Below, in pieces: positions 47,964-57,441 of a DNA stretch of 64,000 nt. The DNA is taken from assembly GCF_003048905.1 (NCBI RefSeq), contig NZ_PIRO01000001.1, positions 496,001 to 560,000 of the forward strand, in the 5' to 3' direction. The first letter of the stretch is position 1. Each line of letters begins with the position of its first letter. Position numbers and translations under genes: made by a program. The notes beneath the pieces are model-generated. The model ran no database searches. It was not told the origin of the DNA and was given only the letters and a program-made list of their open reading frames with translations. This DNA is from Campylobacter concisus. GTDB lineage: Bacteria > Campylobacterota > Campylobacteria > Campylobacterales > Campylobacteraceae.

Positions 47964-49481
47964 CTAGTTCGCGGCAAAAGTCGCTTTAAAATCTTTCAAC
48001 GCTTTATGTAAATTTTCTTCTATTTCTTTATCAAGAACTTTTTTTGTTCTGATTTGTTCAAAAATTTCAGGGTATTTTGCCTCGATATATGGATATAGCT
48101 CAGCTTCAAATTTTGTTACACTTGTAGTTGCAACATCATCCAAGTAACCCTTAGCACCAGCAAATATTATAACTACTTGATTCTCAACTGGAAGCGGAGA
48201 ATATGGAGGTTGTTTTAGTACTTCAACCATCTTTTGACCGCGCTCTAGTTGCTTTCTTGAGCTCTCGTCAAGGTCGCTTGCAAACTGAGCAAACGCTTGT
48301 AGTTCGCGGTACTGAGCAAGGTCTAGTCTTAGTGTACCAGAAACTTGTTTGATAGCTTTGATCTGAGCTGCACCACCAACACGAGATACAGAAAGACCAA
48401 CGTTGATCGCTGGGCGGATACCTGAGTTAAATAGGTCGCTTTCAAGGAAAATTTGACCATCTGTAATAGAAATAACGTTTGTTGGAATATAAGCTGAAAC
48501 ATCGCCCGCTTGAGTCTCGATAATAGGTAGAGCTGTTAAAGATCCAGCACCTAGCGCGTCATTTAGCTTACTTGCTCTTTCTAGAAGTCTTGAGTGAAGG
48601 TAGAAAACGTCACCTGGGTAAGCTTCACGACCTGGTGGTCTTCTTAAGATCAAAGACATCTCACGGTAAGCAACCGCGTGTTTTGACAAGTCATCATAGA
48701 TGATTAGCGCGTGGCGAGAGTTATCTCTAAAGTATTCACCCATTGTTACGCCAGCGTATGGTGCAAGGTATTGAAGCGCAGCTGCGTCACTAGCACCAGC
48801 ATTTACAACTATCGTGTAGTCCATAGCGCCATATTCTTCAAGTTTTTTAACGACTTGAGCAACGGTTGATTGTTTTTGACCGATAGCTACATAGATACAA
48901 ATAACATCTTGACCTTTTTGGTTGATGATAGTATCGATAGCAACTGTTGTTTTTCCAGTTTGGCGGTCGCCGATGATTAGTTCTCTTTGTCCTCTACCGA
49001 TTGGTACAAGTGCATCGATCGCTTTGATACCTGTTTGAAGTGGCTCATGAACACTCTTTCTAGCCATGATACCTTTTGCTTTTTCTTCAACAAAGCGAGA
49101 TTCGGTAGCTTCAATCGGGCCTTTTGCGTCGATTGGCTCACCTAGCGAATTTACAACACGACCAATCAATGCGTCACCAACTGGAACGCGTAAAAGTTTT
49201 TTAAGTCTTTTTACAGAGCTTCCTTCTGTGATACCGCTGGTTTTTCCAAGAATAACTATACCAACACTACTCTCTTCAAGGTTAAGAGCCATACCTTTTT
49301 CGCCACTTTCAAATTCAACCATCTCGCCAGCCATAACATTTTTCAAACCATAAACGTTTGCAACGCCATCAGCGACTGAGATGACTTTACCGGTCTCTTC
49401 TACATCAACACTTAAATCAAAATTTTCAATACGCTCTTTGATTATCGTGCTAATTTCGTCAGCTTTAATTTTTGCACTCAC
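47964..49481 (-). CDS. atpA: ATP synthase F1 subunit alpha
   Basis: Regulatory nucleotide-binding subunit, 505 residues. P-loop GDRQTGKT near 170, [12 protein letters not shown], and the arginine-finger region near [10 protein letters not shown]. It begins with GTG at 49481 preceded by AAGGAG at good spacing. Confidence 0.98.
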   Translation of the reverse strand: MSAKIKADEISTIIKERIENFDLSVDVEETGKVISVADGVANVYGLKNVMAGEMVEFESGEKGMALNLEESSVGIVILGKTSGITEGSSVKRLKKLLRVPVGDALIGRVVNSLGEPIDAKGPIEATESRFVEEKAKGIMARKSVHEPLQTGIKAIDALVPIGRGQRELIIGDRQTGKTTVAIDTIINQKGQDVICIYVAIGQKQSTVAQVVKKLEEYGAMDYTIVVNAGASDAAALQYLAPYAGVTMGEYFRDNSRHALIIYDDLSKHAVAYREMSLILRRPPGREAYPGDVFYLHSRLLERASKLNDALGAGSLTALPIIETQAGDVSAYIPTNVISITDGQIFLESDLFNSGIRPAINVGLSVSRVGGAAQIKAIKQVSGTLRLDLAQYRELQAFAQFASDLDESSRKQLERGQKMVEVLKQPPYSPLPVENQVVIIFAGAKGYLDDVATTSVTKFEAELYPYIEAKYPEIFEQIRTKKVLDKEIEENLHKALKDFKATFAAN

Positions 49482-49495
49482 GCTTTCACTCCTTT

Positions 49496-50026
49496 TTAAA
49501 TTGCTTTTAATATATATTCACTCATTTGACTTTTTAGTCTGTCGATAGAGAAATTTACCTCGACACCTAAATCGTCTAACTCAACTTTTACGCCGTTGTA
49601 ATCGCTCTTTGAGCCATCAAGCTTGATCTTAGAGTCAAATTTCTTAGAGAAATTCTCTTCCAAAGCTTTCAGCTGCTCAGCGCTTAGGTCAAAATTTCCA
49701 ATAACCTCGCCACGATATGTATTTTCAAGCAAAGATTGCTCTATCTTCATCTCGTTTAAGATCGCTGGGATAAGCTCCAGTCTTTTATTTGCGCCAAGAA
49801 GCTTAATAAAATTTACAAATTTGACATCTTGATTTTTAACCAAAGATAGTACAAATTCAACCTTTTGTGAAGCCTTTAATGTCGGCAAACTTATAATACT
49901 TTTAAATTTATCGCTAGCAAAAGCAGCAGTTAGTTCTGATAAATTTTCAACAAATGCATTAAGTTCATTGGACTTTACTTCGCTTAAGATCGCCTTTACG
50001 TATTTTTTAGCTACTACTTCATTCAT
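49496..50026 (-). CDS. atpH: ATP synthase F1 subunit delta
   Basis: A 176-residue peripheral stator subunit (OSCP type). N-terminal helical bundle with [11 protein letters not shown], then the C-terminal region with the family's [15 protein letters not shown]. It overlaps atpF by one base (TAATG). Confidence 0.93.
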   Translation of the reverse strand: MNEVVAKKYVKAILSEVKSNELNAFVENLSELTAAFASDKFKSIISLPTLKASQKVEFVLSLVKNQDVKFVNFIKLLGANKRLELIPAILNEMKIEQSLLENTYRGEVIGNFDLSAEQLKALEENFSKKFDSKIKLDGSKSDYNGVKVELDDLGVEVNFSIDRLKSQMSEYILKAI

Positions 50027-50538
50027 TAGCTAACCTTTTTAAGTATGATATTTACAAGCTCTTTTTGATCGACTTTTAGGCTATCGCTTGAGAAAATGTC
50101 ACTCAAAATTTCATTTACAACGCCTTTTATCATCTTGCGCTCTTCAAATTCTTTTTGCTCTTTGTAACTCTTTTGGAGGTTTGCTATATCATTTTGAGCA
50201 TCACTTTTAACCTTAGCAGCTAAATTTAAAGCCTCTTTTTTAGCAGTTTCGATTAAAGAGTTTGCATTTTGCTTAGCCTCTTCTACACGTTTTAGAGCGT
50301 CATCTTTTTTGGCCTTAGAATCACGGAGTTTTTCTTGGATACTTTCAAGCTTATTTGCGATCCTGTCAATTCTGCTTTGATAAAGAGCTTTTAGTGGCTT
50401 AGCTGCAAAATATACCAAAATAGCAAAGAAAAGTAAGAAGTTTAGCGTTCTCTCTACTATATCGTAATTTGTTCCGCCATGCCCACTAGCATAAGCTAGA
50501 AATGGAAGTGCTAGAAAAAATAAAATTTTTATCTTCAT
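50026..50538 (-). CDS. atpF: ATP synthase Fo subunit b
   Basis: A 170-residue stator stalk subunit. It has a signal-like N terminus (FFLALPFLAYASG) and a membrane helix at about 30-46, then a long charged coiled coil. The signal-like extension is also seen in other Campylobacterota b subunits. Confidence 0.93.
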   Translation of the reverse strand: MKIKILFFLALPFLAYASGHGGTNYDIVERTLNFLLFFAILVYFAAKPLKALYQSRIDRIANKLESIQEKLRDSKAKKDDALKRVEEAKQNANSLIETAKKEALNLAAKVKSDAQNDIANLQKSYKEQKEFEERKMIKGVVNEILSDIFSSDSLKVDQKELVNIILKKVS

Positions 50539-50547
50539 AAAATTCCT

Positions 50548-50970
50548 TTAAATTTTAGAGAGCTTGGCATTTAAAGCCGCTCTAAGTTCAGGTAGTTTAG
50601 CTGATAGATCTGCCTTTAAGTTATCTTTCTGAGAGCTTAGAGCATTTAAAAATTCATTATAATTAGCCTCTAAACTACTCTTTACGGCATTTACTTCTTT
50701 TAAAGACTCTTCTTTTGCCAAATTTAAGGCTTCTTGCCTTATTTTATTGGCCTCAGTCCTTGCGTTTAATATAATCTCTTCAATCTCTTTTTCATGAACA
50801 CTTAGATCACTTGCATTTTTACTAGTACTCTCTTCATCATTTTTTATAGAGGCATTTCTGTCATCTATGAATTTGAGCATTGGCTTATAAAGCAAGGAAT
50901 TCAAAATAGCGATCAATACCAAGAAAACGACAGCCGTTAAAAGCATCAATGGCACATCTATTTCTAACAT
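50548..50970 (-). CDS. ATP synthase Fo subunit b'
   Basis: A 140-residue second b-type subunit. Membrane anchor LMLLTAVVFLVLIAILNSLLYKPML (about residues 8-32 in two parts), then a coiled coil. Paired b and b' genes are typical of Campylobacterota and photosynthetic bacteria and imply a heterodimeric stalk. Confidence 0.92.
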   Translation of the reverse strand: MLEIDVPLMLLTAVVFLVLIAILNSLLYKPMLKFIDDRNASIKNDEESTSKNASDLSVHEKEIEEIILNARTEANKIRQEALNLAKEESLKEVNAVKSSLEANYNEFLNALSSQKDNLKADLSAKLPELRAALNAKLSKI

Positions 50971-51023
50971 CCACTCTCCTTATTTTATCATTAAGTTTTA
51001 TTTAATATTCAAATTAAAGTCTG

Positions 51024-51029
51024 ATTTTA
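51024..51029 (-). promoter_or_regulatory. Possible extended -10 (TG-TAAAAT) of the atp operon
   Basis: TGTAAAAT on the minus strand in the 95-bp gap between parB and the b' gene, 54 bases before its start. The assignment is tentative. Confidence 0.4.
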
Positions 51030-51065
51030 CAATAAATTACTAAAAATAAAAATAAATTTGTAATT

Positions 51066-51926
51066 CTATTTTAGCCTAGCAATAAATTCTTCCACCTGTG
51101 AAATATTATTAAATTCTAAAACTAGATTGCTAGATTTTACTTTTGCTTTTATCTTTAAATTTTTAAAAATTTCTTGTAAATTTGATAGTTTTTTACTCAT
51201 TTCCTCAGAAATTTTTGGCTTTTTGTCTTTTATCTCTTCTTTATTTTTTATCTTTTTCACCAAGATTTCCGTATCTCTGACACTTAGCTTTTGACCAATT
51301 ATCGTATCAACAACCATCTTTTCTTCTTCAGTACTAAGTCCTACTATGACTTTAGCGTGGCCTTGTGTGAGCTTATCTTCTTGTAGAAGTTTTTGTGTGT
51401 AGTCGCTAAGAAGTAAAAGCCTCATCGTATTTGTTATTTGTGTTCTACTTTTATGAATGATGTTTGCCAAGCCATCTTGTGTGATCTTATACTCATTTAT
51501 GAGCTCTTTATACGACTTTGCAAGTTCGATTGGATTTAAATTTTCACGTTGAATATTTTCAATAAGCGCAAGCTCTCTTAAATTTTGAGACTTGATATCA
51601 GCGATGATTGCCTTTATCTTGCTTGCTCCAAGCATCTTTGTAGCGCGGTATCTGCGCTCACCAGCTATTAACATATAGCCATCATCTTTTTTGATGACGA
51701 TTATTGGCTGGATCAATCCGTGCCTTTTGATGCTGGCACTTAGCTCTTTTAAAGCCTCTTCGTCAAAATGTGTTCTTGGCTGGTATGGGTTTGGCAAAAT
51801 TTCATCTATATTTATCTCTTCGACTATCTCAGAGTCATTTAAATTTGCGATCTCTTTACTGTAGGCTTGCTCTACATCTTCAAGTATCGCGCTAAGTCCT
51901 CGCCCTAATCCACCTTTTTTCGCCAT
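51066..51926 (-). CDS. parB: Chromosome-partitioning protein ParB
   Basis: A 286-residue DNA-binding CTPase. It begins KKGGLGRGLSAIL, then has the N-terminal CTP-binding box PNPYQPRTHFDEEAL and LIAGERRYRA near 80, the ENIQRENLNPIELAKSYKEL segment, a helix-turn-helix (about 140-165) and a C-terminal dimer region. It loads on parS sites, none of which I could place with confidence in this window. Confidence 0.96.
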   Translation of the reverse strand: MAKKGGLGRGLSAILEDVEQAYSKEIANLNDSEIVEEINIDEILPNPYQPRTHFDEEALKELSASIKRHGLIQPIIVIKKDDGYMLIAGERRYRATKMLGASKIKAIIADIKSQNLRELALIENIQRENLNPIELAKSYKELINEYKITQDGLANIIHKSRTQITNTMRLLLLSDYTQKLLQEDKLTQGHAKVIVGLSTEEEKMVVDTIIGQKLSVRDTEILVKKIKNKEEIKDKKPKISEEMSKKLSNLQEIFKNLKIKAKVKSSNLVLEFNNISQVEEFIARLK

Positions 51927-51941
51927 TTTTTTCCTTAATTT

Positions 51942-52724
51942 TTAGTTTAAAATACAATATGCCAAATTTTGATACGCAATTGAGCCTGGTGATTTTATAT
52001 CATAAAGTATCACTGGCTTACCAAAACTTGGGCTTTCAGCAAGTTTCACATTTCTTGGAACGACCACAAATTCCTCTTTGCTGTCCTTACTCTTAAAGAG
52101 CTTATTTTCAAAATGCTGCTTTAAATTTGCAATTGTCTCTTTTGAGAGATTATTTTGCGAACTAAACATAGTTGGTAAAAATCCCTTTATATTTAGCTTT
52201 GGATTTATCGTCTTCTTAATAATCTTAACCGTATTTAAAATTTGAGCCAAACCCTCAAGTGCGTAAAATTCACATTGAATCGGGATGATAACACTATCAC
52301 TTGCGCTAAGAGCATTTATCGTGATGCTGCCAAGTGCTGGAGGACTATCGATGATGATAAAATCATAGTCATTTACAACTTCTGAAATTTTATTTTTAAG
52401 GATTAGTTTATAGTCCTTATTTTGATCGTTAAATTCTTGTTCAATACCGACAAGCCCTATATTTGACGGAGCCAAAAAAAGTGTTGGGATCTCAGTTTTT
52501 AATACGATTTGCGAGAGCTTTTTTCTATCTGTTAAGACGTGATAAATGTTAAACTCATAGTCACTTCTGCTAAAACCAAGTCCAGTTGTCGCATTTGCCT
52601 GTGGATCGATGTCTATTAATAATACTTTTTTCTCAGCAACCGCCAGTGATGCGGCTAAATTTACGGCTGTTGTGGTCTTGCCAACGCCGCCTTTTTGGTT
52701 AGCTATTGTTATTATCTCGCTCAT
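51942..52724 (-). CDS. parA: Chromosome-partitioning ATPase ParA
   Basis: A 260-residue Walker-type ATPase. Deviant P-loop KGGVGKTT at residues 11-18 with the signature Lys, then DIDPQANATTGLG and DSPPALGSI. The start at 52724 is chosen because homologues begin MSEIITIANQKGG and the ATG overlaps the birA stop (ATGA); a longer reading adds 17 residues that are birA 3' sequence. Confidence 0.96.
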   Translation of the reverse strand: MSEIITIANQKGGVGKTTTAVNLAASLAVAEKKVLLIDIDPQANATTGLGFSRSDYEFNIYHVLTDRKKLSQIVLKTEIPTLFLAPSNIGLVGIEQEFNDQNKDYKLILKNKISEVVNDYDFIIIDSPPALGSITINALSASDSVIIPIQCEFYALEGLAQILNTVKIIKKTINPKLNIKGFLPTMFSSQNNLSKETIANLKQHFENKLFKSKDSKEEFVVVPRNVKLAESPSFGKPVILYDIKSPGSIAYQNLAYCILN

Positions 52725-53356
52725 CTTAACGAATATACCTTTTCCCCGTTTAATAATATCGCTCCATCCTCGCAAATTTCAGCATCCTGAAGCGAAACAG
52801 CTCTATTTGCAATATGCGTAATAAAACCTTTTGACTTGCAAAAGTCTATCCTAAATTTGCTAAAAATTGGCTTCCATAAAATCTTTTTATCAAGCATGCT
52901 AATAAAGCCCCAAACTAGCTCATCTACGCTAGTTTTTATATCCAAAATGCCCGCATTTTCAGGCGCGCTAGCTAAATTTATCCCCATGCCACAAATGTAA
53001 ATTTCATCTACTTTATTTGTTAAAGTGCCACCTATCTTGCGCTCGTCCACATAAAAGTCATTTGGCCATTTTAACCAGCACTTTGAGCCAAGTTCGCTCA
53101 AGACTTCACGCATCAACATAGAAAAATATATTGAGATCGAAGGCGGTGGTATGTCGCTTGACAGCTCATCTTCACTTATGCAAAACGACATAAATAAATT
53201 TCCGCCAAGTCCCTCCCAGCTGTTGCCGCGGCTACCGACTCCTTTTGTTTGATTATACGCCACAACCATATACGGAGCTTTTATCTCGCCGTTTTTTAGG
53301 GCTTCTATCAAAAATTCCTGCGTCGAAGGCAGACTTTGGAAAAACTCTACTTTCAA
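52721..53356 (-). CDS. birA: Biotin-protein ligase
   Basis: Attaches biotin to carrier domains such as PycB (9726) and AccB. The 211 residues carry VGSRGNSWEG (RGR-like biotinyl-AMP loop, here GSRGN), LKWPNDFYV and KIGGTLTNK. It lacks the DNA-binding domain of E. coli BirA, so it is a ligase only. It starts at TTG 53356 with AAGGTG. Confidence 0.92.
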   Translation of the reverse strand: MKVEFFQSLPSTQEFLIEALKNGEIKAPYMVVAYNQTKGVGSRGNSWEGLGGNLFMSFCISEDELSSDIPPPSISIYFSMLMREVLSELGSKCWLKWPNDFYVDERKIGGTLTNKVDEIYICGMGINLASAPENAGILDIKTSVDELVWGFISMLDKKILWKPIFSKFRIDFCKSKGFITHIANRAVSLQDAEICEDGAILLNGEKVYSLR

Positions 53357-53357
53357 A

Positions 53358-54146
53358 TCACACCTTAAATTTATAGAAGTGATTTACCGGATTTTGTCCG
53401 CCACCAATGATGACCGCGTTTTTGATAGCGTTAAAGATATAATCATGCGCATTTTTTACGCTCTCTTTCAGGCTTTGGCCATTTGCTAAATTTGAAGCGA
53501 TCGCACTTGATAGCGAGCAGCCTGAGCCGTGAGTAGCAGTCGTTTTTATGCGCTCGTCGCTAAAAATTTCATATTCACTGCCATCATAAAATATATCAAG
53601 CGACTTGCCTTCTATCTCGCCACACTTTAGATAGACGCTTTTTGTGCCAAATTTCAAAAGATCTTTGCAAGCCTCTTTTAGCTCGCCCTCGCCTTTTAGC
53701 TCACGCTTTAAAATTTCACGCGCTTCAAAGATATTTGGCGTGATCACGCTCGCAAGCGGAAAAAGCTCCTTCACGATCGCGTCTTTTGCAGCGCCCTCTA
53801 GCCAGATGTCGCCATTTTTACAGCTCATTACAGGATCGAGCACGACTGGTGGTAAATTTTTGATCTCTCTTAGCGTTTTGGCGACGCATTTTATGATATC
53901 CACGCTTGGGACAACGCCTATTTTTATCACATCAACTCTTATATCATCAAATATCGCTCTTATCTGATCCTCGATGAGCTTAGTCTCAACTAGCTGCATG
54001 CCAAATATGCCCTTTGTATTTTGAGCAGTGACCGCTGTGATCGCTCCCATCGCATATACGCCGTGTGCTATAAATACCTTTATATCAGCTAAAACCCCAG
54101 CTCCGCCGCTTGGATCAACTCCTGCTATACTTAGCGCATTTTTCAT
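53358..54146 (-). CDS. thiD: Hydroxymethylpyrimidine kinase/phosphomethylpyrimidine kinase
   Basis: Makes HMP diphosphate for thiamine. The 262 residues have AGVDPSGGAGVLADIK near the start, GAITAVTAQNT, VLDPVMSCKNGD, ITPNIFEA and the ribokinase ATP signature HGSGCSLSSAIA near 215. It lies 16 bases after fmt. Confidence 0.94.
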   Translation of the reverse strand: MKNALSIAGVDPSGGAGVLADIKVFIAHGVYAMGAITAVTAQNTKGIFGMQLVETKLIEDQIRAIFDDIRVDVIKIGVVPSVDIIKCVAKTLREIKNLPPVVLDPVMSCKNGDIWLEGAAKDAIVKELFPLASVITPNIFEAREILKRELKGEGELKEACKDLLKFGTKSVYLKCGEIEGKSLDIFYDGSEYEIFSDERIKTTATHGSGCSLSSAIASNLANGQSLKESVKNAHDYIFNAIKNAVIIGGGQNPVNHFYKFKV

Positions 54147-54162
54147 AACCGCTCCTTTAAAT

Positions 54163-55071
54163 TTATTTTAATTCATCGCCAACGCTAATACGCTTACCAT
54201 TTATATATGCTTTTGCGTTTGTTGGCTTTTTGCTTGGCTCTTGAAGCTCGTAAATTTTGACCGCCCCACCCTTGCAAGCAACGACTACGTGGTCCTTTTC
54301 TACGCTTAAAATTTCTCCACTTTTGCCACTTTTTTCGCTTAGCTCAAGCGATAAAATTTTAAGACCGCTTGCTAGATAAAGCCCCGGCCAAGGTGTGAGC
54401 GCACGAAATTTATTATAAATTTGCCCCGCATCTTCATCAAAGCTAAAAAGTCCGTCGCTTTTACTTATCTTTTTGCAGTGCGTGGCCTGTGCGTCGTCTT
54501 GCTTTTGTGGCTTTAAATTTGCAAAATTTCTTAGCACCTTGACGATTAGCTCGCCGCCAAGCTCGCCTAGCTCACTAAAAAGCTCACTTGACATCTTACT
54601 CTCGCAAGGCGTGTAGACGAAGTCCAGCATATCGCCAGTATCAAGGCCAGCGTCCATTAGCATTGCAGTCACGCCTGTTTGCTTCTCGCCAGCTAGGATC
54701 GCACTTTGTATAGGGCTCGCACCTCTATATTTTGGCAAGATCGAGGCGTGCAAATTTATACAGGTGGCGACGTCTAGGACACTCTTGGGTAAAATTTTGC
54801 CATAAGCTGCCACTACGATAAAGTCTGGGCTAAATGCCTTTAGCTCGGCAACTACCGCCTCATCTTTTAGCGTATTTGGCGTAAAGACTGGCACGCCTCC
54901 TAGCTCATTTTTAGCGTAAATTTTGACCTCACTTGGGGTTAAAATTTGCTTTCTGCCAACTGGCTTATCAGGCTGGGTAAAGACTGCTTTTATATTAAAG
55001 CCAGCTTCTTTTAAGTGCCTAAGTATCCTAACCGCATAATCAGGCGTTCCCATAAAAACTACATTCATCAC
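54163..55071 (-). CDS. fmt: Methionyl-tRNA formyltransferase
   Basis: Formylates initiator Met-tRNA using 10-formyl-THF. Length 302. N-terminal VVFMGTPDYAVRIL, the catalytic segment INLHASILPKYRGASPIQ (Asn, His) and TGVTAMLMDAGLDTGDM, with the C-terminal OB domain. The start may be either of two adjacent ATGs (55071 or 55068). Confidence 0.96.
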   Translation of the reverse strand: MMNVVFMGTPDYAVRILRHLKEAGFNIKAVFTQPDKPVGRKQILTPSEVKIYAKNELGGVPVFTPNTLKDEAVVAELKAFSPDFIVVAAYGKILPKSVLDVATCINLHASILPKYRGASPIQSAILAGEKQTGVTAMLMDAGLDTGDMLDFVYTPCESKMSSELFSELGELGGELIVKVLRNFANLKPQKQDDAQATHCKKISKSDGLFSFDEDAGQIYNKFRALTPWPGLYLASGLKILSLELSEKSGKSGEILSVEKDHVVVACKGGAVKIYELQEPSKKPTNAKAYINGKRISVGDELK

Positions 55072-55099
55072 TTTCCTTTAAATTTCAACGACTTTTATT

Positions 55100-55421
55100 T
55101 TAATCTACGTTTTCACTGCCAGTCAGCCAAGAGGCGCATGGATCTTCTTGCCAGTCAATCTTTTGAAATATCAAACTTCCTAGCTCATTAATGTTAACTT
55201 TGCCACTACGATCAAGATCCAGCCTTTTAAATTCCTCACTAGTACATAGATCTGGCGCTACTTTTTAGAGGTTGGGGCGCTTTGCAGGCCATCCATTCAT
55301 CTAAATTTAGCGCGCCGTCGCGATTATTATCATTAAAATCCAAAAACATATATGCCGGATCGGCTGGATCACAGCTATATGCGCTAAGGCAAAATAGCAT
55401 AATGCAAAAAATTTTCTTCAT
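55100..55421 (-). pseudogene. Frameshifted secreted EF-hand protein
   Basis: Two in-frame halves of a small calcium-binding-type protein. The first (55421 down) has a signal peptide (KKIFCIMLFCLSAYS) and a complete EF-hand loop, DNNRDGALNLDE. After APQPLK the frame breaks at a run of five A (about 55261-55266, minus strand) and ends at a stop at 55239. The other frame continues from KVAPDLCTSEEFKRL to a second canonical loop, DLDRSGKVNINE, ending in a stop at 55100. Taking one A out restores about 106 codons. It could be a true pseudogene, a homopolymer sequencing error, or a slippage-prone gene. Function unknown. Confidence 0.78.
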
Positions 55422-55467
55422 TTTATACTCTTAAATTTCTAAGTTCAAAGCACTAAAAAGTCTCAAC

Positions 55468-56526
55468 TCAAAGATCTTTTTTTAGTAGCTCAAGCAGTGC
55501 AAATTTAAGTTCGTCGATGTTCTCGTTTGTCGCTGACGAGATCGGTAAAACAAAGTATGGTTTTTTCGCGTCAAAGCTGTATAGGTCTTGCTTATAGACA
55601 AATTTACCATCTTGTTTTGGCTCTAAATTTATGCTTTTCATAAATTCGCTTATATTTTCATCTAAATTTTCCGCCGCATCAACTCTGGTGATCGCGATAG
55701 CGTAATCCCTGCTGGCAAGTACGCTTGAAAATTTAGCAACCTCCTCTTTTAGCACGCTAAACTGCTCGCTCATGCTTCTGTAATTCGCACTATCTATCAT
55801 GAAAAGCAAAATTTTATTTCTCTCGATGTGCTTTAAAAACTGCACGCCAAGGCCGCGTCCGTCGCTAGCTCCCTCAATGATACCAGGGATATCAGCCATG
55901 ACAAAGCCGCTAAACTCATCAACCTCAACAAGTCCAAGCTTTGGCGTAAGCGTGGTAAATTCGTAGTTTGCGATCTGTGGTTTGGCGTTTGAGACGGCTG
56001 AAATGAGGGTTGATTTGCCGACATTTGGGAAGCCAACAAGACCCACGTCAGCGATCAGCTTTAGCTCAAGCCTGACCTCCACGCTCTCTTCAGGCATGCC
56101 TTTTTGTGCGTATTCTGGAGCTTGATTGATAGAGTTTTTAAAGTGAAAATTTCCGAGTCCGCCTTTACCGCCCTTTAAAAATAGCGTCTTTTGGCCCTCG
56201 ATAACTATATCACAGAGTAGTTCATTTGTCTGTGCGTCATAAACAGCTGTGCCAGGAGGGACTATGAGTTCTAAATTTTCGCCCTTTTTGCCAGTCATTC
56301 GCTTGCCCATGCCAGCTTCACCATTGCCAGCCTTCATGGCTCTTTTACCCTTATAATTTGCTAAAGTGTGGGTATTGTTGTCACAAATAAAATAAACGTC
56401 TCCGCCGTCTCCGCCGTCTCCGCCATCAGGACCGCCTAAAATGACGTGTTTTTCGCGGCGAAAACTCACAGCTCCAGCTCCACCATGCCCCGAACTTAGA
56501 GTCAATTTTGCACTATCTATAAACAT
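55468..56526 (-). CDS. obgE: GTPase Obg/CgtA
   Basis: A 352-residue ribosome-assembly and stress GTPase. N-terminal glycine-rich Obg fold to about residue 158 ([28 protein letters not shown]), then the G domain with [19 protein letters not shown] and a degenerate G4 TRVD. It follows rpmA with its own promoter. Confidence 0.97.
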   Translation of the reverse strand: MFIDSAKLTLSSGHGGAGAVSFRREKHVILGGPDGGDGGDGGDVYFICDNNTHTLANYKGKRAMKAGNGEAGMGKRMTGKKGENLELIVPPGTAVYDAQTNELLCDIVIEGQKTLFLKGGKGGLGNFHFKNSINQAPEYAQKGMPEESVEVRLELKLIADVGLVGFPNVGKSTLISAVSNAKPQIANYEFTTLTPKLGLVEVDEFSGFVMADIPGIIEGASDGRGLGVQFLKHIERNKILLFMIDSANYRSMSEQFSVLKEEVAKFSSVLASRDYAIAITRVDAAENLDENISEFMKSINLEPKQDGKFVYKQDLYSFDAKKPYFVLPISSATNENIDELKFALLELLKKDL

Positions 56527-56551
56527 TTTTTACCTTAAATTTTTTATTTGG

Positions 56552-56557
56552 ATTATA
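56552..56557 (-). promoter_or_regulatory. -10 box (TATAAT) upstream of obgE
   Basis: Perfect TATAAT on the minus strand (context GGATATAATCC), 26 bases before the obgE start. Confidence 0.65.
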
Positions 56558-56721
56558 TCCAACTTTACTGAAAATAAATCGTGATATCTTGATTAAAATA
56601 AAGCAAATATAAGTACCATGAAGCTCGAAATATAGAGTTGTGATTGATTTAAAATTTCTCTCAAACAGCTATTTGAAAAATTCTAAACACTAAATAAAAA
56701 TTTTGATTTTTGAATAATTTT

Positions 56722-56746
56722 AAGAAAGAAAGGGGCTTTCGCCCCT
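56722..56746 (-). terminator. Rho-independent terminator after rpmA
   Basis: AGGGGC-GAAA-GCCCCT hairpin (GNRA loop) on the minus strand, followed by TTTCTTTCTT. It begins four bases after the rpmA stop. Confidence 0.85.
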
Positions 56747-56750
56747 GGTA

Positions 56751-57008
56751 TTATGCAGCTGGATAAACAGATACTTTTTTTCTGTTTTTATCAAGTCTTT
56801 CAAATTTTACAAAGCCATCGACTAATGCAAAAATTGTGTGGTCTTTGCCAAGACCTACGTTATTTCCAGCGTGAGTTGCTGTTCCTCTTTGGCGGATGAT
56901 TATATTACCAGCACGAACGAACTCACCACCAAATTTCTTAACACCTAATCGGCGTCCGATACTATCACGGTTATTTTGGGTTGAACCTTGACCTTTTTTG
57001 TGTGCCAT
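56751..57008 (-). CDS. rpmA: 50S ribosomal protein L27
   Basis: An 85-residue ribosomal protein near the peptidyl-transferase centre. It begins [24 protein letters not shown]; no long N-terminal cleaved leader of the Firmicutes type is present. Confidence 0.98.
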   Translation of the reverse strand: MAHKKGQGSTQNNRDSIGRRLGVKKFGGEFVRAGNIIIRQRGTATHAGNNVGLGKDHTIFALVDGFVKFERLDKNRKKVSVYPAA

Positions 57009-57019
57009 ATCTTATCTCC

Positions 57020-57334
57020 TTAAGCTGCGATACTTACGACTTTTACACGTGTAAATTGTCTTCTAAAGCCGCGTTTTAATTTTGAGTCTTTACGTCTGCG
57101 TTTTTTGTAGATAACTACTTTTTTGTCTTTGCCTTCATTTACGACCTCAAGAACAACTTTTGCACCCTTCACAAATGGCGCACCTACCTTTACTTCGCCG
57201 TCATTTACAGCTAAAACTTCTGTAATCTCAACGGTTGATTTAGCTTCAGCACTAAAGTGATCTAGCTTAAGGTACTCGCCCTCGCTAACACGATATTGCT
57301 TACCGCCATGCTTAAATATAGCGTATTTTGACAT
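57020..57334 (-). CDS. rplU: 50S ribosomal protein L21
   Basis: A 104-residue 23S rRNA-binding protein. It starts [16 protein letters not shown] and ends in the basic [19 protein letters not shown] region. The 107-bp region in front (57335-57441) has no clear gene and contains a TATAAC-like -10 candidate. Confidence 0.98.
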   Translation of the reverse strand: MSKYAIFKHGGKQYRVSEGEYLKLDHFSAEAKSTVEITEVLAVNDGEVKVGAPFVKGAKVVLEVVNEGKDKKVVIYKKRRRKDSKLKRGFRRQFTRVKVVSIAA

Positions 57335-57441
57335 ACTCTACCTTTCTAAAATTTGGTAAGACCAAAAAGCACTTTTTTACAAAAGATTTATGGAGCTTTG
57401 TTGGTTATAAGGTGTGAATATTAGCCAAAAGTTTATAAATT

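Noticed and set aside
55072-55240. A separate short gene in the second frame of the EF-hand region
   Set aside because: There is no start codon with a ribosome site; the sequence continues the upstream EF-hand protein, so it was merged into one pseudogene.
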